DNA from: Halopseudomonas oceani
GTDB taxonomy: Bacteria > Pseudomonadota > Gammaproteobacteria > Pseudomonadales > Pseudomonadaceae
Length of the DNA: 64,000 bases
NCBI RefSeq assembly: GCF_002903165.1
Contig: NZ_PPSK01000005.1
Location: forward strand, 153,947 to 217,946
Reading direction: 5' to 3'
Below are positions 37,013 through 47,594 of this stretch, piece by piece. The notes under the pieces are model-generated. The model saw nothing but the letters and a program-made list of their open reading frames with translations, was not told where the DNA came from and searched no databases. The translations under genes were made by a program, and so were the position numbers. Positions within the stretch are counted from its first letter, which is position 1, and each line of letters opens with the position of its first letter.

Positions 37013-37804
37013 TCAGCCGACCCAGCCAGCCGCCCGCCAGTCTGCCAACCACGCCAGGGTGTCGTTCACACCCGGCCGATATTCGGCGGCCAGCCAGCCA
37101 CGATAGTTGGCCTCATCAAGTGCCTGCATTGCGCCGACAAAGTCGAGGCTACCCGAACCGGGCGCGCCGCGACCCGGCGCGTCAGCGAATTGCACATGAC
37201 CAATCCGTCCGGCCAACCGGCCAATCGACTCCGGCAACGCCTCGCCCATGCGCACCATGTGATAAAGATCAAGCTGGGCAGACAGATTCGAGTGATCAAC
37301 CCGGGCCAGCAAATCGTCCAACTCAGCGGAGCTGGAGACCAAAAAACCCGGCATATCCAGCCGATTGATCGCTTCGCAGCAGACGCCCACCCCCAGACCG
37401 GCAAAGCGGTCGGCCGCCAGCCGCAGATTGTCGGCCAGACAGGCCAGTGCGGCCTCCCGCTCAACGCCATCGGCCAGCCGCCCCGGCAAGACATTAACGC
37501 GCTGCGGCCGAGCGCGCTCGGCATATGCCACGGCCTGCTCCAGAGCGGCCTGGAACCCGGCGCGGCATTCGGGCACAGCAGCCAGCCCGGCTCCGCCTTG
37601 CATCAGGTCACCAGCAGGTACATTGATCAACACGAGCGGCAGCGCCAGACGCGCCAACTCACGCTCAAGCTGACTGGCCGCCAGCTCATAGGGAAACTGG
37701 ATTTCCACCCCGGCAAAGCCAGCCGCGCAGGCAGCAGCCGGCCGCTCATGCAAAGGCAGTTCGGAAAACAACATCGACAGATTGGCAGCCAGCGGCCAGC
37801 GCAT
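37013..37804 (-). CDS. hyi: Hydroxypyruvate-isomerase-like TIM-barrel protein
   Basis: 263 residues from ATG 37804 (GGAG 8 bases upstream), the usual length for Hyi. Xylose-isomerase-like TIM barrel: AANLSMLFSELPLHERPAAACAAGFAGVEIQFPYE at the start, then VGVCCEAINRLDMPGFLV, QLDLYHMVRMGEAL, GHVQFADAPGRGAPGSGSLDF and AAEYRP, which supply the metal and substrate ligands. Hyi interconverts hydroxypyruvate and tartronate semialdehyde, but relatives act on other sugars. It is divergent from the PhnD-like gene across a 165-base gap. Confidence 0.82.
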   Translation of the reverse strand: MRWPLAANLSMLFSELPLHERPAAACAAGFAGVEIQFPYELAASQLERELARLALPLVLINVPAGDLMQGGAGLAAVPECRAGFQAALEQAVAYAERARPQRVNVLPGRLADGVEREAALACLADNLRLAADRFAGLGVGVCCEAINRLDMPGFLVSSSAELDDLLARVDHSNLSAQLDLYHMVRMGEALPESIGRLAGRIGHVQFADAPGRGAPGSGSLDFVGAMQALDEANYRGWLAAEYRPGVNDTLAWLADWRAAGWVG

Positions 37805-37969
37805 GGGAAGACTCCGAGCGAAAACCGGCAGTGTAATCCAAGCGACAACAATTGCGCCTGCATCGAAGCAGTGCTTCGCCTCGTCATCATTTTTCACTAA
37901 ACTGCGCACACGCCCTGCCCAAGTAACAAGCTTGAGCTTGAGTATTCCGCTATTGAACCGGAGAAAATC

Positions 37970-38839
37970 ATGTCTGAACGCCGTCGCCCCGCCGCGCTGC
38001 TGGCAGGCCTTTGCCTGTCTGTTGCCACCCTGTTCTCTGCTGCTGCCAGCGCTGAAACAACCGAACTTCGCGTTTCTGCCATTCCGGATGAAGCACCTAC
38101 CGAGTTGCTGCGCAAGTTTGAACCCCTCGGTAATTACCTGCAGGAGCAACTGGGCATCCCGGTCGTATTCCAACCGGTATCCGACTACGCCGGCGTAGTC
38201 GAAGCGCTGGGCTCCAAGCGTCTGGATATGGCCTGGCTCGGCGGTTTTACCTTCGTGCAAGCCAAGCTGCGCACCGGCAACGCCATTCCGCTGGTACAGC
38301 GTGAACAGGATGAAGTCTTTACCAGCACCTTCATCACCGCGGACCCGGACGTACACAGCCACGCCGACCTCAAGGGTAAAAGCTTCGCCTTTGGCTCGGT
38401 CTCGTCCACCTCAGGCCACCTGATGCCACGCTACTTCCTGCAACAGGACGGTATTGACCCGGATACCTTCTTCAGCCGCGTTGGTTTCTCCGGCGCCCAC
38501 GACGCCACCGTCGCCTGGGTCGAGTCCGGCAAGGTAGACGCAGGGGTACTGAACTCCTCGGTCTGGGAAAAACTGCTTGAGCAGGATAAGGTCGACACCA
38601 GCAAGGTACACGTCTACACCACAACCCCGACCTACTACGATTACAACTGGACGGTGCGCGGTGATCTGGAGCCGGAACTGGTTGAACGCATCCGTGCCGC
38701 CTTCCTGGCACTGGACCCGGCCAACCCGGCGCACAAGACCATCCTCGATCTGCAACGCGCCTCGCGCTTCGTACCGACCAGCGCCGAGAACTACACCGGC
38801 ATTGAAGAAGCCGCACGCTCAGCGGGCCTGCTGGAGTGA
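37970..38839 (+). CDS. PhnD-family ABC transporter binding protein (selenate/phosphonate-like)
   Basis: 289 residues with a signal peptide (cleavage near AASA-ETTEL, about residue 26). It is a type II binding fold: LRVSAIPDEAPTELLRKFEPLGNYLQEQLG, RLDMAWLGGFTFVQAKLRTGN, and GSVSSTSGHLMPRYFLQQDGID. The pattern resembles the clade named putative selenate binding proteins, close to PhnD phosphonate and PtxB phosphite binders. No phn catabolic gene or sel gene is in the window to decide the substrate. First gene of a four-gene operon. Confidence 0.8.
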   Translation: MSERRRPAALLAGLCLSVATLFSAAASAETTELRVSAIPDEAPTELLRKFEPLGNYLQEQLGIPVVFQPVSDYAGVVEALGSKRLDMAWLGGFTFVQAKLRTGNAIPLVQREQDEVFTSTFITADPDVHSHADLKGKSFAFGSVSSTSGHLMPRYFLQQDGIDPDTFFSRVGFSGAHDATVAWVESGKVDAGVLNSSVWEKLLEQDKVDTSKVHVYTTTPTYYDYNWTVRGDLEPELVERIRAAFLALDPANPAHKTILDLQRASRFVPTSAENYTGIEEAARSAGLLE

Positions 38840-39639
38840 GTGTCCGCCTGTCCGGGGTGGGCTATGTCCACCCCAACGGGCAAACGGCACTGCAGGCAGT
38901 TGACTTGACGCTGGCACCGGGCGAACAGGTCGCCATTATTGGCCCGTCCGGTGCGGGAAAAACCACGTTATTGCGGCTGCTCGCCACCAGCCTGCTGCCC
39001 AGCAGCGGCGAGCTGGATCTGCTCAACCAGCGCCCGGCAAGGCTACGTGGCGGCGCCCTACGACGCCTGCGCAGCCGCATTGGTCTGATCCACCAGAGCC
39101 CACCTCTGCCACCGCGACAGCGGGTGGTCACCGCCGTACTGGCCGGGCGATTGGGCCAGTGGTCACTGCTGCGCGCACTGGTCTCGCTGTGCTACCCGCT
39201 GGACATCCCGGGGGCGCGGCAGGAACTGGCCCGTCTGGACCTGGCCGATCGTGTGTTCGAGCGCTGCGATCAGTTGTCCGGCGGCCAACAGCAACGCGTC
39301 GGCATTGCTCGCACCCTGTATCAACGCCCGGACCTGCTGCTGGCCGACGAGCCAGTTTCGGCGATGGACCCGGTGCTGGCCGATCACACGCTGAGCCTGC
39401 TGGGTGAAGTTGCCCGCGAACGACAGCTCCCCCTGATCGCCAGCCTGCATGCAGTGGATCTGGCGCTCAAGCACTTCCCACGTATTGTCGGCCTGCGCGC
39501 TGGCAAGGTGCTGTTCGATAAACCGGCTGACGAGGTGAGCGAGCAGGACCTGACCGCACTCTACGCCAACAGCACACTGTCAGCAGGTACGCCCAGGCCG
39601 TTGTCCGGCGACCCTGCCCGGCCGGTCCGCTGCCTGTGA
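38836..39639 (+). CDS. PhnC-type ABC transporter ATPase
   Basis: 267 residues from GTG 38836, overlapping the binding-protein stop (GTGA). Walker A GPSGAGKTTLLRLL, signature LSGGQQQRVGIARTL, Walker B LLLADEPVSAMDP and the switch His in LIASLHAVDLAL are all present. The insert RLRSRIGLIHQSPPLPPRQRVVTAVLAGRLGQW is the PhnC subfamily pattern (cf. RxxIGMIFQ...VLxNVLxGRLG). Energises uptake with the two permeases downstream. Confidence 0.88.
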   Translation: MSVRLSGVGYVHPNGQTALQAVDLTLAPGEQVAIIGPSGAGKTTLLRLLATSLLPSSGELDLLNQRPARLRGGALRRLRSRIGLIHQSPPLPPRQRVVTAVLAGRLGQWSLLRALVSLCYPLDIPGARQELARLDLADRVFERCDQLSGGQQQRVGIARTLYQRPDLLLADEPVSAMDPVLADHTLSLLGEVARERQLPLIASLHAVDLALKHFPRIVGLRAGKVLFDKPADEVSEQDLTALYANSTLSAGTPRPLSGDPARPVRCL

Positions 39640-40472
39640 TGCCTGCGTCTGCCCACTGGCGCCAACGCGACCCTGCCGCGCTGCCCCGCGCTCTGCTGAC
39701 GGCGGTTATATTGCTGCTGCTCTGGCCCGGCCTGCAGCTAACCGAATTTCGTCCGCAGACGCTGTTCAACAGCCAGAGTCTGGAAACCATGGGCCGCTTT
39801 CTCAGCGGCTTCTGGCCTCCGGCGACCGACGCCGAATTTCTCCGCCTGCTGGTACGCGCTACGCTGGAAACCCTCGCCATGGCAACCGCCGGTATGGCGC
39901 TAGCCTTGTTACTGGCAATCCCTGCCAGCCTGATGGCCACCCGCGCGCTGTCGGTCTCCGCTTTACTAACGGGCCGGCCCAGCCGACTGGGGCGGGCCTT
40001 GCGGTACCCGATGCGTCTGCTGTTGATTGTGCTGCGCAGCATCCCGGAGATCGTCTGGGCGCTGCTGTTCGTCCGGGCCGTGGGCCTGGGGCCGACCGCC
40101 GGGGTGCTGGCCATTGCCATTACCTACAGCGGTATGCTCGGTAAGGTCTACGCCGAGATTCTCGAGTCAGTCGATCAGGCGCCGGCACGGGCATTACTGC
40201 AGAGTGGCAGCTCGCGCACTGCCGCCTTCTTTTATGGCCTGCTGCCCAATGCAGCACAGGAGCTGACTTCCTACAGCCTCTACCGCTGGGAGTGTGCAGT
40301 ACGGGCTTCGGTCGTAATGGGCTTTGTCGGTGCCGGCGGACTGGGTCAGATGATTGACCTGTCGATTCGCATGTTTGCCGGTGGTGAGGTGGTAAGCATC
40401 CTGCTGACCTTCCTGCTGCTGGTACTGTTCGCAGACCAGATCAGCCTGCACCTGCGCAGGAGGCTGGCATGA
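39636..40472 (+). CDS. PhnE-like ABC transporter permease 1
   Basis: 278 residues with about six membrane helices. It starts at GTG 39636 (GTGA overlap) or ATG 39639. The permease EAA-type loop is ESVDQAPARALLQSGSSRTAAFFYGLLPNAAQELTSY, followed by YRWECAVRASVVMGFVGAGGLGQMI, a strong BPD_transp_1 signature. Pairs with the next gene to form the membrane channel. Confidence 0.87.
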   Translation: MMPASAHWRQRDPAALPRALLTAVILLLLWPGLQLTEFRPQTLFNSQSLETMGRFLSGFWPPATDAEFLRLLVRATLETLAMATAGMALALLLAIPASLMATRALSVSALLTGRPSRLGRALRYPMRLLLIVLRSIPEIVWALLFVRAVGLGPTAGVLAIAITYSGMLGKVYAEILESVDQAPARALLQSGSSRTAAFFYGLLPNAAQELTSYSLYRWECAVRASVVMGFVGAGGLGQMIDLSIRMFAGGEVVSILLTFLLLVLFADQISLHLRRRLA

Positions 40473-41233
40473 AACGCATACTGGCCAACCTGGTCACCCT
40501 GACTCTGCTATGCGGCGCGGTTGCTGCCTCGTTTATCTGGCTGCAACTGGATTTCAGTGCGCTGGTCACCGCCGATGGGCGCGAACAGATGGCCCGCTAT
40601 GTGGCGGCCTTCTTCCCACCCAATACCACCCCGGCGTGGCTGGCCAAGCTCTGGCAAGGGGCGCTGGAAACGCTGGCTATCTCGGCGATCGGTACACTGC
40701 TGGCAGCCTTGTTCGGCGCCGTTCTCAGCCTGCTCGCTGCCGGCCGCATGGGTGCTGTCGCCCGCAGCCTCTGCCGGCTGCTCCTCAACGCGCTACGTTC
40801 GGTACCGGAACTGGTCTGGGCGGCACTGATGGTGCTGGCTGCCGGGCTCGGCCCCTTTGCCGGCACACTGGCACTGGCGCTGCATACCACTGGGGTACTT
40901 GGCAGGCTGTTCGCCGAGGCGCTGGAAAATACTCCGACCGCTCCGGCCGTTGCCCTGCGTGAGTCCGGCGCCGGGCGCATTACCGCGTTCCTGTACGGCA
41001 CCCTGCCCGGCGTCCTGCCGCAATGGCTGTCTTACACCCTGTATCGCTGGGAAAACAACATCCGCATGGCTGCGGTACTCGGCTTTGTCGGCGCTGGAGG
41101 GCTCGGCCAGATGCTGCACGTCACACTCAGCCTGTTCCAGCAGTCCAAAGCCTCCAGCGTCATCATTGCGATGCTGGCGATGGTGCTGCTGGTCGATGCC
41201 TTGAGCGGTTGGTTACGTGCCCGACTAGGCTAA
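40469..41233 (+). CDS. PhnE-like ABC transporter permease 2
   Basis: 254 residues, six predicted helices. The EAA loop ENTPTAPAVALRESGAGRITAFLYGTLPGVLPQWLSY and YRWENNIRMAAVLGFVGAGGLGQML closely parallel those of permease 1, so the two arose by duplication and probably form a heterodimer. The ATG overlaps the previous stop by 4 bases. Confidence 0.87.
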   Translation: MKRILANLVTLTLLCGAVAASFIWLQLDFSALVTADGREQMARYVAAFFPPNTTPAWLAKLWQGALETLAISAIGTLLAALFGAVLSLLAAGRMGAVARSLCRLLLNALRSVPELVWAALMVLAAGLGPFAGTLALALHTTGVLGRLFAEALENTPTAPAVALRESGAGRITAFLYGTLPGVLPQWLSYTLYRWENNIRMAAVLGFVGAGGLGQMLHVTLSLFQQSKASSVIIAMLAMVLLVDALSGWLRARLG

Positions 41234-41260
41234 ACAAACGCCCACCGTTAAGCAGACCGA

Positions 41261-41563
41261 TCAGGCCGCCCGCTCCTGCACCAGCACCCAGGGCCGAATC
41301 ACCACCGCCCACAGGGTATCCGGATCACGCTCGGCCCAATCGGCGGCGCAACTGTCGCTTGCCACCTGCAGCTTGCCAGAGTCCATCCAGCCTTTGATTG
41401 CTTCGCTGTTGTCCTCCATCATCGCCGCCGCCACTTGCACCAGATCCAGCGCCGCATCAACTGCCAGCAGGTCGCCGCGGGCAAAATGCGGCTCCAGCAC
41501 CTTCCATTCGATCTGCGCAGTCGCGCCAAGAATCGCCGCGTAGGCTTCATCTGATACCGTCAT
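41261..41563 (-). CDS. DUF2288 family protein
   Basis: 100 residues, soluble and Ala/Asp-rich. It carries AILGATAQIEWKVLEPHFARGDLLAVDAALDLVQVAAAMMEDN, the core of the DUF2288 family found across gammaproteobacteria, with no known function. Converges on the ABC permease (27-base gap) and is divergent from braC. Confidence 0.75.
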   Translation of the reverse strand: MTVSDEAYAAILGATAQIEWKVLEPHFARGDLLAVDAALDLVQVAAAMMEDNSEAIKGWMDSGKLQVASDSCAADWAERDPDTLWAVVIRPWVLVQERAA

Positions 41564-41871
41564 ACTCGCTCACAGTCTCCCTTGGTTTAAGCCGCAGAAT
41601 ACTAATGCCCTCGCGCCGTAACGCAAGCCACTGTTGTACTTCAGATGACGCAGGTTCTGCATAAATGGCTATTCTTGATCCGAAGATGTCGCCATAAAGA
41701 CAGATTATTGCAGTTTGAGGACATGGGTTTATTTTTTGCACAACCCAGATTCCATTGGCCACAGGACGGTTGCTAAACTGCGCCGGTACAGTTCCGAACC
41801 GATGTCGCGTTCTATTACGAAGCACTGCACCGACCCCTTTTTCGGCATAACAACATAAGTGAGCAGATGAC
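41564..41871. other. 308-base gap with the braC leader
   Basis: The sequence is more AT-rich than the flanks, as expected for a promoter region driving braC to the right and the DUF2288 gene to the left. No promoter pair or operator convinces me by eye. The braC ATG at 41872 follows GAGCAGATGAC, a weak Shine-Dalgarno sequence. Confidence 0.5.
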
Positions 41872-42999
41872 ATGAAAATGGCACACAAAAAAGCACTTTC
41901 CCGGATGATCGCCGCAGCGGCGCTGGTTGGCGCCAGCACCTGTGCAGTCGCAGCGGACACCATCAAGATCGCTCTGGCCGGCCCGGTTACCGGCCCGGTT
42001 GCCCAGTATGGAGACATGCAGTTCATTGGCGCCAAGATGGCCATTGAGCAGATCAACAACGCTGGCGGCGTAAACGGTGCCCAGCTCGAAGGTGTGGTGT
42101 TTGACGATGCCTGTGATCCGAAGCAGGCCGTAGCGGTGGCCAACCGGATCGTCAATGAGGGCATCAGCTTTGTGGTTGGTCACCTCTGCTCCAGCTCGAC
42201 CCAGCCCGCATCCGATATCTATGAGGAAGAAGGCATCCTGATGATCACTGCGGCCTCTACCAGCCCTGAGATCACCGACCGCGGCTACCAGATGGTCTTC
42301 CGTACCATCGGCCTCGACAGCCTGCAGGGCCCGACCGCCGGCAACTATATCGTCGAGCACATCCACCCGCAGAAAGTTGCCGTCATCCATGATAAGCAGC
42401 AATACGGCGAAGGTATTGCTACCGCCGTGCGTGATGTGCTGCTGGCCAATGACGTTGAAGTACCGGTATTCGAAGGCATCACCGCCGGCGACAAGGACTT
42501 CTCTGCCCTGATCGCCAAGCTGCGCCAGGCCGACGTGGACTTCGTCTACTACGGCGGCTATCACCCCGAACTCGGCCTGATCCTGCGCCAGGCTGGCGAA
42601 CAGGGTCTGGACGTTCGCTTCATGGGTCCGGAAGGCGTCGGTAACACTGACATCTCCGCGATCGCCGGTGAAGCATCGGAAGGCCTGCTGGTTACCCTGC
42701 CGAAAGCTTTCGATCAGGACCCGAAGAACGCCCACCTGGTTGAGGCATTCAAGGCCAAAAACGAAGACCCCTCCGGTCCGTTCGTGTTCCCGGCCTACGC
42801 AGCAGTCCAGGTCATTGCCGACGGTATTCGGATCGCTGACAGCACCGACACCGAAGCCGTAGCTGACGCCCTGCGCAGCAACAGCTTCGAAACCCCGACC
42901 GGCACTCTCAGCTTCGATGAAAAGGGCGACCTGAAGGACTTCAACTTCGTCGTCTATGAATGGCACGCTGACGCCAGCAAGACCGCACTGACCGAGTAA
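41872..42999 (+). CDS. braC: Branched-chain amino acid binding protein BraC
   Basis: 375 residues; signal peptide about 1-27 ending CAVAADT. LivK/BraC type I binding fold: [101 protein letters not shown]. Delivers Leu, Ile, Val and probably Ala or Thr to BraDEFG. A terminator-like hairpin follows at 43011-43049, which explains the expected excess of BraC over the membrane subunits. Confidence 0.96.
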   Translation: MKMAHKKALSRMIAAAALVGASTCAVAADTIKIALAGPVTGPVAQYGDMQFIGAKMAIEQINNAGGVNGAQLEGVVFDDACDPKQAVAVANRIVNEGISFVVGHLCSSSTQPASDIYEEEGILMITAASTSPEITDRGYQMVFRTIGLDSLQGPTAGNYIVEHIHPQKVAVIHDKQQYGEGIATAVRDVLLANDVEVPVFEGITAGDKDFSALIAKLRQADVDFVYYGGYHPELGLILRQAGEQGLDVRFMGPEGVGNTDISAIAGEASEGLLVTLPKAFDQDPKNAHLVEAFKAKNEDPSGPFVFPAYAAVQVIADGIRIADSTDTEAVADALRSNSFETPTGTLSFDEKGDLKDFNFVVYEWHADASKTALTE

Positions 43000-43010
43000 T
43001 CGACCCGCAA

Positions 43011-43049
43011 CGGGCCTGCCCAACCCTGCGTTGGCAGGCCCGCTTTTTT
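43011..43049 (+). terminator. Intrinsic terminator/attenuator between braC and braD
   Basis: A perfect 10-bp stem CGGGCCTGCC / GGCAGGCCCG with a 12-base loop is followed after one base by six T residues. As the downstream genes have no obvious promoter, it probably allows partial read-through. Confidence 0.85.
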
Positions 43050-43105
43050 AGCGTCGAACGCACGCCTGTGCGGACCAGCACTGTTTCCCTTGTCCCTTCG
43101 GTGTC

Positions 43106-44034
<929 letters not shown>

Positions 44035-44038
<4 letters not shown>

Positions 44039-45294
44039 TCCGCGCAAACCTCAAACCGGCGATCATCTCTGCCGTCGTCGTTACCATTCTGACCGGCCTG
44101 CTGCTCGGCATACGCCTTGATCAGCAGGGAACAACCCTAGCCCTGGTTGGCGCCGGGCCAGACGTGTACTGGAAAATCGGCGCTGCCGCCGCCTTCCTGT
44201 TCTGCTTTAACCTGTTCCGCGATCAGCTCAGTGCGCTGTGGAAGGGACTGCCGGGCCTGCCCAAAGCACCTGAAAGCATGAATCAGTTTGCCAGCAAGCC
44301 GGCCATACGCCGTCTCTTCTGGTGTTTCATGATTGCCGCAGCCATCATCTGGCCGTTTCTGTCCAATCGCAGCGGAACCGACCTCGGCACCCTGGTGCTG
44401 ATCTATGTGATGCTGGGCCTGGGTCTGAACATCGTGGTGGGTCTGGCCGGCCTGCTGGACCTCGGCTACGTCGGTTTCTACGCGGTTGGCGCGTATGGCT
44501 ACGCGTTGATGGCGATGTACTTCGATGTCGGCTTCTGGACTGGTCTGCTGATCGCCGGTTGCCTGGCCGCCCTGTTCGGCTTCCTGCTCGGCTTCCCGGT
44601 ACTGCGCCTGCGTGGCGACTATCTGGCCATCGTGACGCTCGGCTTCGGCGAGATCATCCGCATCCTGCTGAACAACATGACTTGGCTGACCAACGGCCCA
44701 AACGGCATCGGCGGCATCCCCAAACCGACACTGTTTGGCCTGGAATTCAGCCGCCGCGCCAGCGAAGGCATGCAGAGCTTCCATGAGTTTGTCGGCATCA
44801 GCTACAACTCTGAACATCGGGTGATCTTCCTCTACCTGCTGGCCCTGCTACTGGTGCTGATCACCCTGTTTGTGATCAACCGCCTGCTGCGCATGCCGAT
44901 CGGCCGTGCCTGGGAAGCCCTGCGCGAAGATGAGATCGCCTGCCGCGCACTGGGCATCAACCCGACTGCTGTCAAGCTGGGTGCCTTCACCATCGGCGCC
45001 AGCTTCGCCGGCTTTGCTGGCTGCTTCTTCGCCGCACGCCAGGGCTTCATCAGCCCGGAATCGTTCACCTTCATTGAGTCCGCCATCATCCTCGCCATTG
45101 TGGTACTCGGCGGCATGGGGTCACAGGTCGGCGTCATTCTGGCTGCGATCATCATGACCATCCTGCCGGAGATGGCGCGCGAATTTGATGAATACCGCAT
45201 GCTGCTGTTCGGCCTGATGATGGTCCTGATGATGATCTGGCGACCGCAGGGTCTGCTGCCGATGAGCCGTCCGCACATGGAGTTACGTACATGA
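44035..45294 (+). CDS. braE: Branched-chain amino acid permease BraE
   Basis: 419 residues from ATG 44035, overlapping the braD stop (ATGA). The N-terminal about 120 residues (LivM N-extension, three helices) are followed by the conserved part: [86 protein letters not shown] and [16 protein letters not shown]. Pairs with BraD. Confidence 0.96.
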
Positions 45295-46058
45295 GCCGCC
45301 CCCTTCTCGACGTATCGGGCCTGACCATGCGCTTCGGCGGCCTGCTGGCCGTTGACGGCGTTCACCTCAGCGTCCAACCCGGTCAGATCGTGTCGATGAT
45401 CGGCCCCAATGGGGCTGGCAAGACGACCGTGTTCAACTGCCTGACCGGCTTCTACAAGCCGAGCGGCGGCAAAATCGTCTTCGATGGCCGCGAGATTCAG
45501 GGCATGCCCGGTTTCAAGGTCGCCCGTCGCGGCATGATCCGCACCTTCCAGCACGTGCGCCTGTTCAAGGAAATGACCGTAGTGGAAAACCTGCTGGTAG
45601 CGCAGCACCAGCACATGAAAACCAACCTGCTGGCGGGTCTGTTCAAGACCCCGGGCTACCGCCGCAGCGAGCAGGAGGCGATGGAGCGCGCCGCATTCTG
45701 GCTAGACCGTGTCGACCTACGCGAGTTTGCCAACCGCCCGGCCAACACTCTGGCCTACGGCCAGCAGCGTCGGCTGGAGATCGCCCGCTGCATGGTGACT
45801 CGGCCGAAACTGCTGATGCTTGATGAACCCGCCGCCGGCCTGAATCCGAAGGAGACTGACGACCTCAAGACGCTGATCAGTGAACTGCGCGATGAGCACC
45901 AAATTACCGTGCTGCTGATCGAGCATGACATGAAGCTGGTTATGAGCATTTCCGACCACATCGTCGTAATCAACCAGGGCCGCCCGCTAGCCGCCGGCAC
46001 CCCGGACGAGATCAAGCAGAATCCGGACGTCATCAAAGCCTATCTGGGCGAGACCTGA
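45291..46058 (+). CDS. braF: Branched-chain amino acid transport ATPase BraF
   Basis: 255 residues, LivG family. Walker [41 protein letters not shown], signature [15 protein letters not shown] (LAYGQ in place of LSGGQ, typical of LivG), Walker [16 protein letters not shown], and the switch His in [11 protein letters not shown]. Overlaps braE by 4 bases. Confidence 0.96.
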   Translation: MSRPLLDVSGLTMRFGGLLAVDGVHLSVQPGQIVSMIGPNGAGKTTVFNCLTGFYKPSGGKIVFDGREIQGMPGFKVARRGMIRTFQHVRLFKEMTVVENLLVAQHQHMKTNLLAGLFKTPGYRRSEQEAMERAAFWLDRVDLREFANRPANTLAYGQQRRLEIARCMVTRPKLLMLDEPAAGLNPKETDDLKTLISELRDEHQITVLLIEHDMKLVMSISDHIVVINQGRPLAAGTPDEIKQNPDVIKAYLGET

Positions 46059-46071
46059 GGGAAAGCACCGC

Positions 46072-46773
46072 ATGCTGTACATGAAGAACGTGTCGACCCA
46101 CTACGGGAAGATTCAGGCGCTGCATGACGTCAACCTTGAGGTACGTCGCGGCGAAATCGTTACCCTGATCGGCGCCAACGGCGCCGGCAAAACCACCCTG
46201 CTGATGACTCTGTGCGGCGACCCCAAGGCCACAACCGGCAGTATTCGCTACGAAGGCGACGAACTGACCGGCCTGACCACCGCCGAAATCATGCGCAAGG
46301 AAATTGCCATCGTGCCGGAAGGACGCCGCGTGTTCTCGCGCCTGACGGTCGAGGAAAACCTGAGTATGGGGGCCTTTTTCAGTGACCGGGAAACCCGTCA
46401 GGTTCAGCTCGACACTGTGCTGACGCTGTTCCCACGACTGAAGGAGCGCTACCAGCAGCGCGCAGGGACCATGTCCGGCGGCGAGCAACAGATGCTCGCG
46501 ATCGGCCGAGCACTGATGAGCAAGCCGCGCCTGCTGCTGCTGGACGAGCCGTCACTGGGCCTGGCGCCCATCATCATCCAGCAGATCTTCGATATCATCG
46601 AGCAGCTGCGCCAGCAGGGCGTTACCGTCTTTCTGGTCGAACAGAACGCCAACCAGGCGCTCAAACTGGCTGACCGAGGTTACGTAATGGAGCACGGTCA
46701 TATCGTGCTGGAAGACAGCGGCGAGGCGCTGCTGGCCGACCCGGAAGTGCGCAAGGCCTACCTCGGCGGCTGA
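46072..46773 (+). CDS. braG: Branched-chain amino acid transport ATPase BraG
   Basis: 233 residues, LivF family. Walker A GANGAGKTTLLMTLCG, IVPEGRRVFSRLTVEENLSMG, signature MSGGEQQMLAIGRALM, Walker B LLLLDEPSLGLAPI and switch region VFLVEQNANQAL. Last gene of the operon, 13 bases after braF. The ATG is preceded by GGGAAAG. Confidence 0.96.
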   Translation: MLYMKNVSTHYGKIQALHDVNLEVRRGEIVTLIGANGAGKTTLLMTLCGDPKATTGSIRYEGDELTGLTTAEIMRKEIAIVPEGRRVFSRLTVEENLSMGAFFSDRETRQVQLDTVLTLFPRLKERYQQRAGTMSGGEQQMLAIGRALMSKPRLLLLDEPSLGLAPIIIQQIFDIIEQLRQQGVTVFLVEQNANQALKLADRGYVMEHGHIVLEDSGEALLADPEVRKAYLGG

Positions 46774-46790
46774 TGCCTGGCAGCAGCCGC

Positions 46791-46831
46791 TGTGGCTATC
46801 AGGGCGTGGCCAGAGCACCCTGGTAGCCACA
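46791..46831. terminator. Bidirectional hairpin overlapping a gene end
   Basis: TGTGGCTATCAGGG and CCCTGGTAGCCACA can pair over 14 positions (one wobble) with a 13-base loop. The hairpin lies 18 bases past the braG stop and contains the stop and last codons of the convergent lipoprotein gene, so coding and termination are superimposed. Confidence 0.6.
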
Positions 46832-47440
46832 ACCACGCAGTTGCTCACCGTTGACCAGCAGCGTGGCGCGCAGGTGGAAATAGTCCCCTGTCGTCGGGTC
46901 CTGGCAGGGTTGCGGATACAGCCACAACTCGACCTGATGATCAGGCAGACTGGCCGCATTCAGTGCGCCATCGGGTAGCTGTTCGATCACCACGGAACGC
47001 GCCGGGTAAGTCAGCTCGCCATCAAAACGCACCAACCCGCCCGGAGACAACCAGGCCTGCCAGACCGGTTGGTATCCCTGCGCAACCCACTGCGCGGTAC
47101 GTGCGCTGTCATCACTACAGCCACGCCCATGTGACTGCATGCGCAGCACCTGATCAGGATGCAGACGGCCATGCCGATCAAGCTGGCCGGTCAGATCGGT
47201 AAAGATCGCCGTTTGGCCGGGCTGACTGGCTTGCAGGTAGATCGCGCTCACGTTTTCTGACTCGACCAGCGGAATCACGCGTTGGCTACCACATTCACGG
47301 AGTACAAAACCGCCGTTGCTGCGCTCCAGCAAGCCGCTCAACCGCTGCTGTTCACCACTCCAGACTCCCTGCATGACGCCACAACCGGTCAGCAGCAATG
47401 GCGACACCAAGGCCGCTATACCCCAGCGAATCGGACTCAA
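46799..47440 (-). CDS. Lipoprotein resembling the COG3650 family
   Basis: 213 residues starting at TTG 47440, with AAGGAG 8 bases upstream. Lipobox LLLTGC at about 15-20. An N-terminal beta domain (LSGLLERSNGGFVLRECGSQRVIPL) precedes a C-terminal domain (about 115-210) with QPVWQAWLSPGGLVRF and a final pair of Cys in PQPCQDPTTGDYFHLRATLLVNGEQLRGCGYQG. This C-D...Y-H...L-x-G-C-G layout resembles the COG3650 predicted lipoproteins. Function unknown; envelope location inferred. Confidence 0.75.
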   Translation of the reverse strand: MSPIRWGIAALVSPLLLTGCGVMQGVWSGEQQRLSGLLERSNGGFVLRECGSQRVIPLVESENVSAIYLQASQPGQTAIFTDLTGQLDRHGRLHPDQVLRMQSHGRGCSDDSARTAQWVAQGYQPVWQAWLSPGGLVRFDGELTYPARSVVIEQLPDGALNAASLPDHQVELWLYPQPCQDPTTGDYFHLRATLLVNGEQLRGCGYQGALATP

Positions 47441-47594
47441 TCTGTGAACTCCTTTGCGTTAAGCGGACTCAGGCGTGAATCATGACATACGGCAGCTCAC
47501 AAACCACCACGCCAATGGTAACCTGTGCCGCATCGTCCCGCTTGCGATTCCAGCAAGCGCATTTGGTTCCCGAACTGCGTGTGGATATATAACA

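Noticed and set aside
37805..38362. Long upstream extension of the hydroxypyruvate-isomerase-like frame
   Set aside because: It would run antisense through the PhnD-like gene start; ATG 37804 has a good ribosome site and gives the normal family length.
41815..43023. 402-codon minus-strand frame opposite braC
   Set aside because: Its codons are complements of the conserved BraC frame; no ribosome site or family features.
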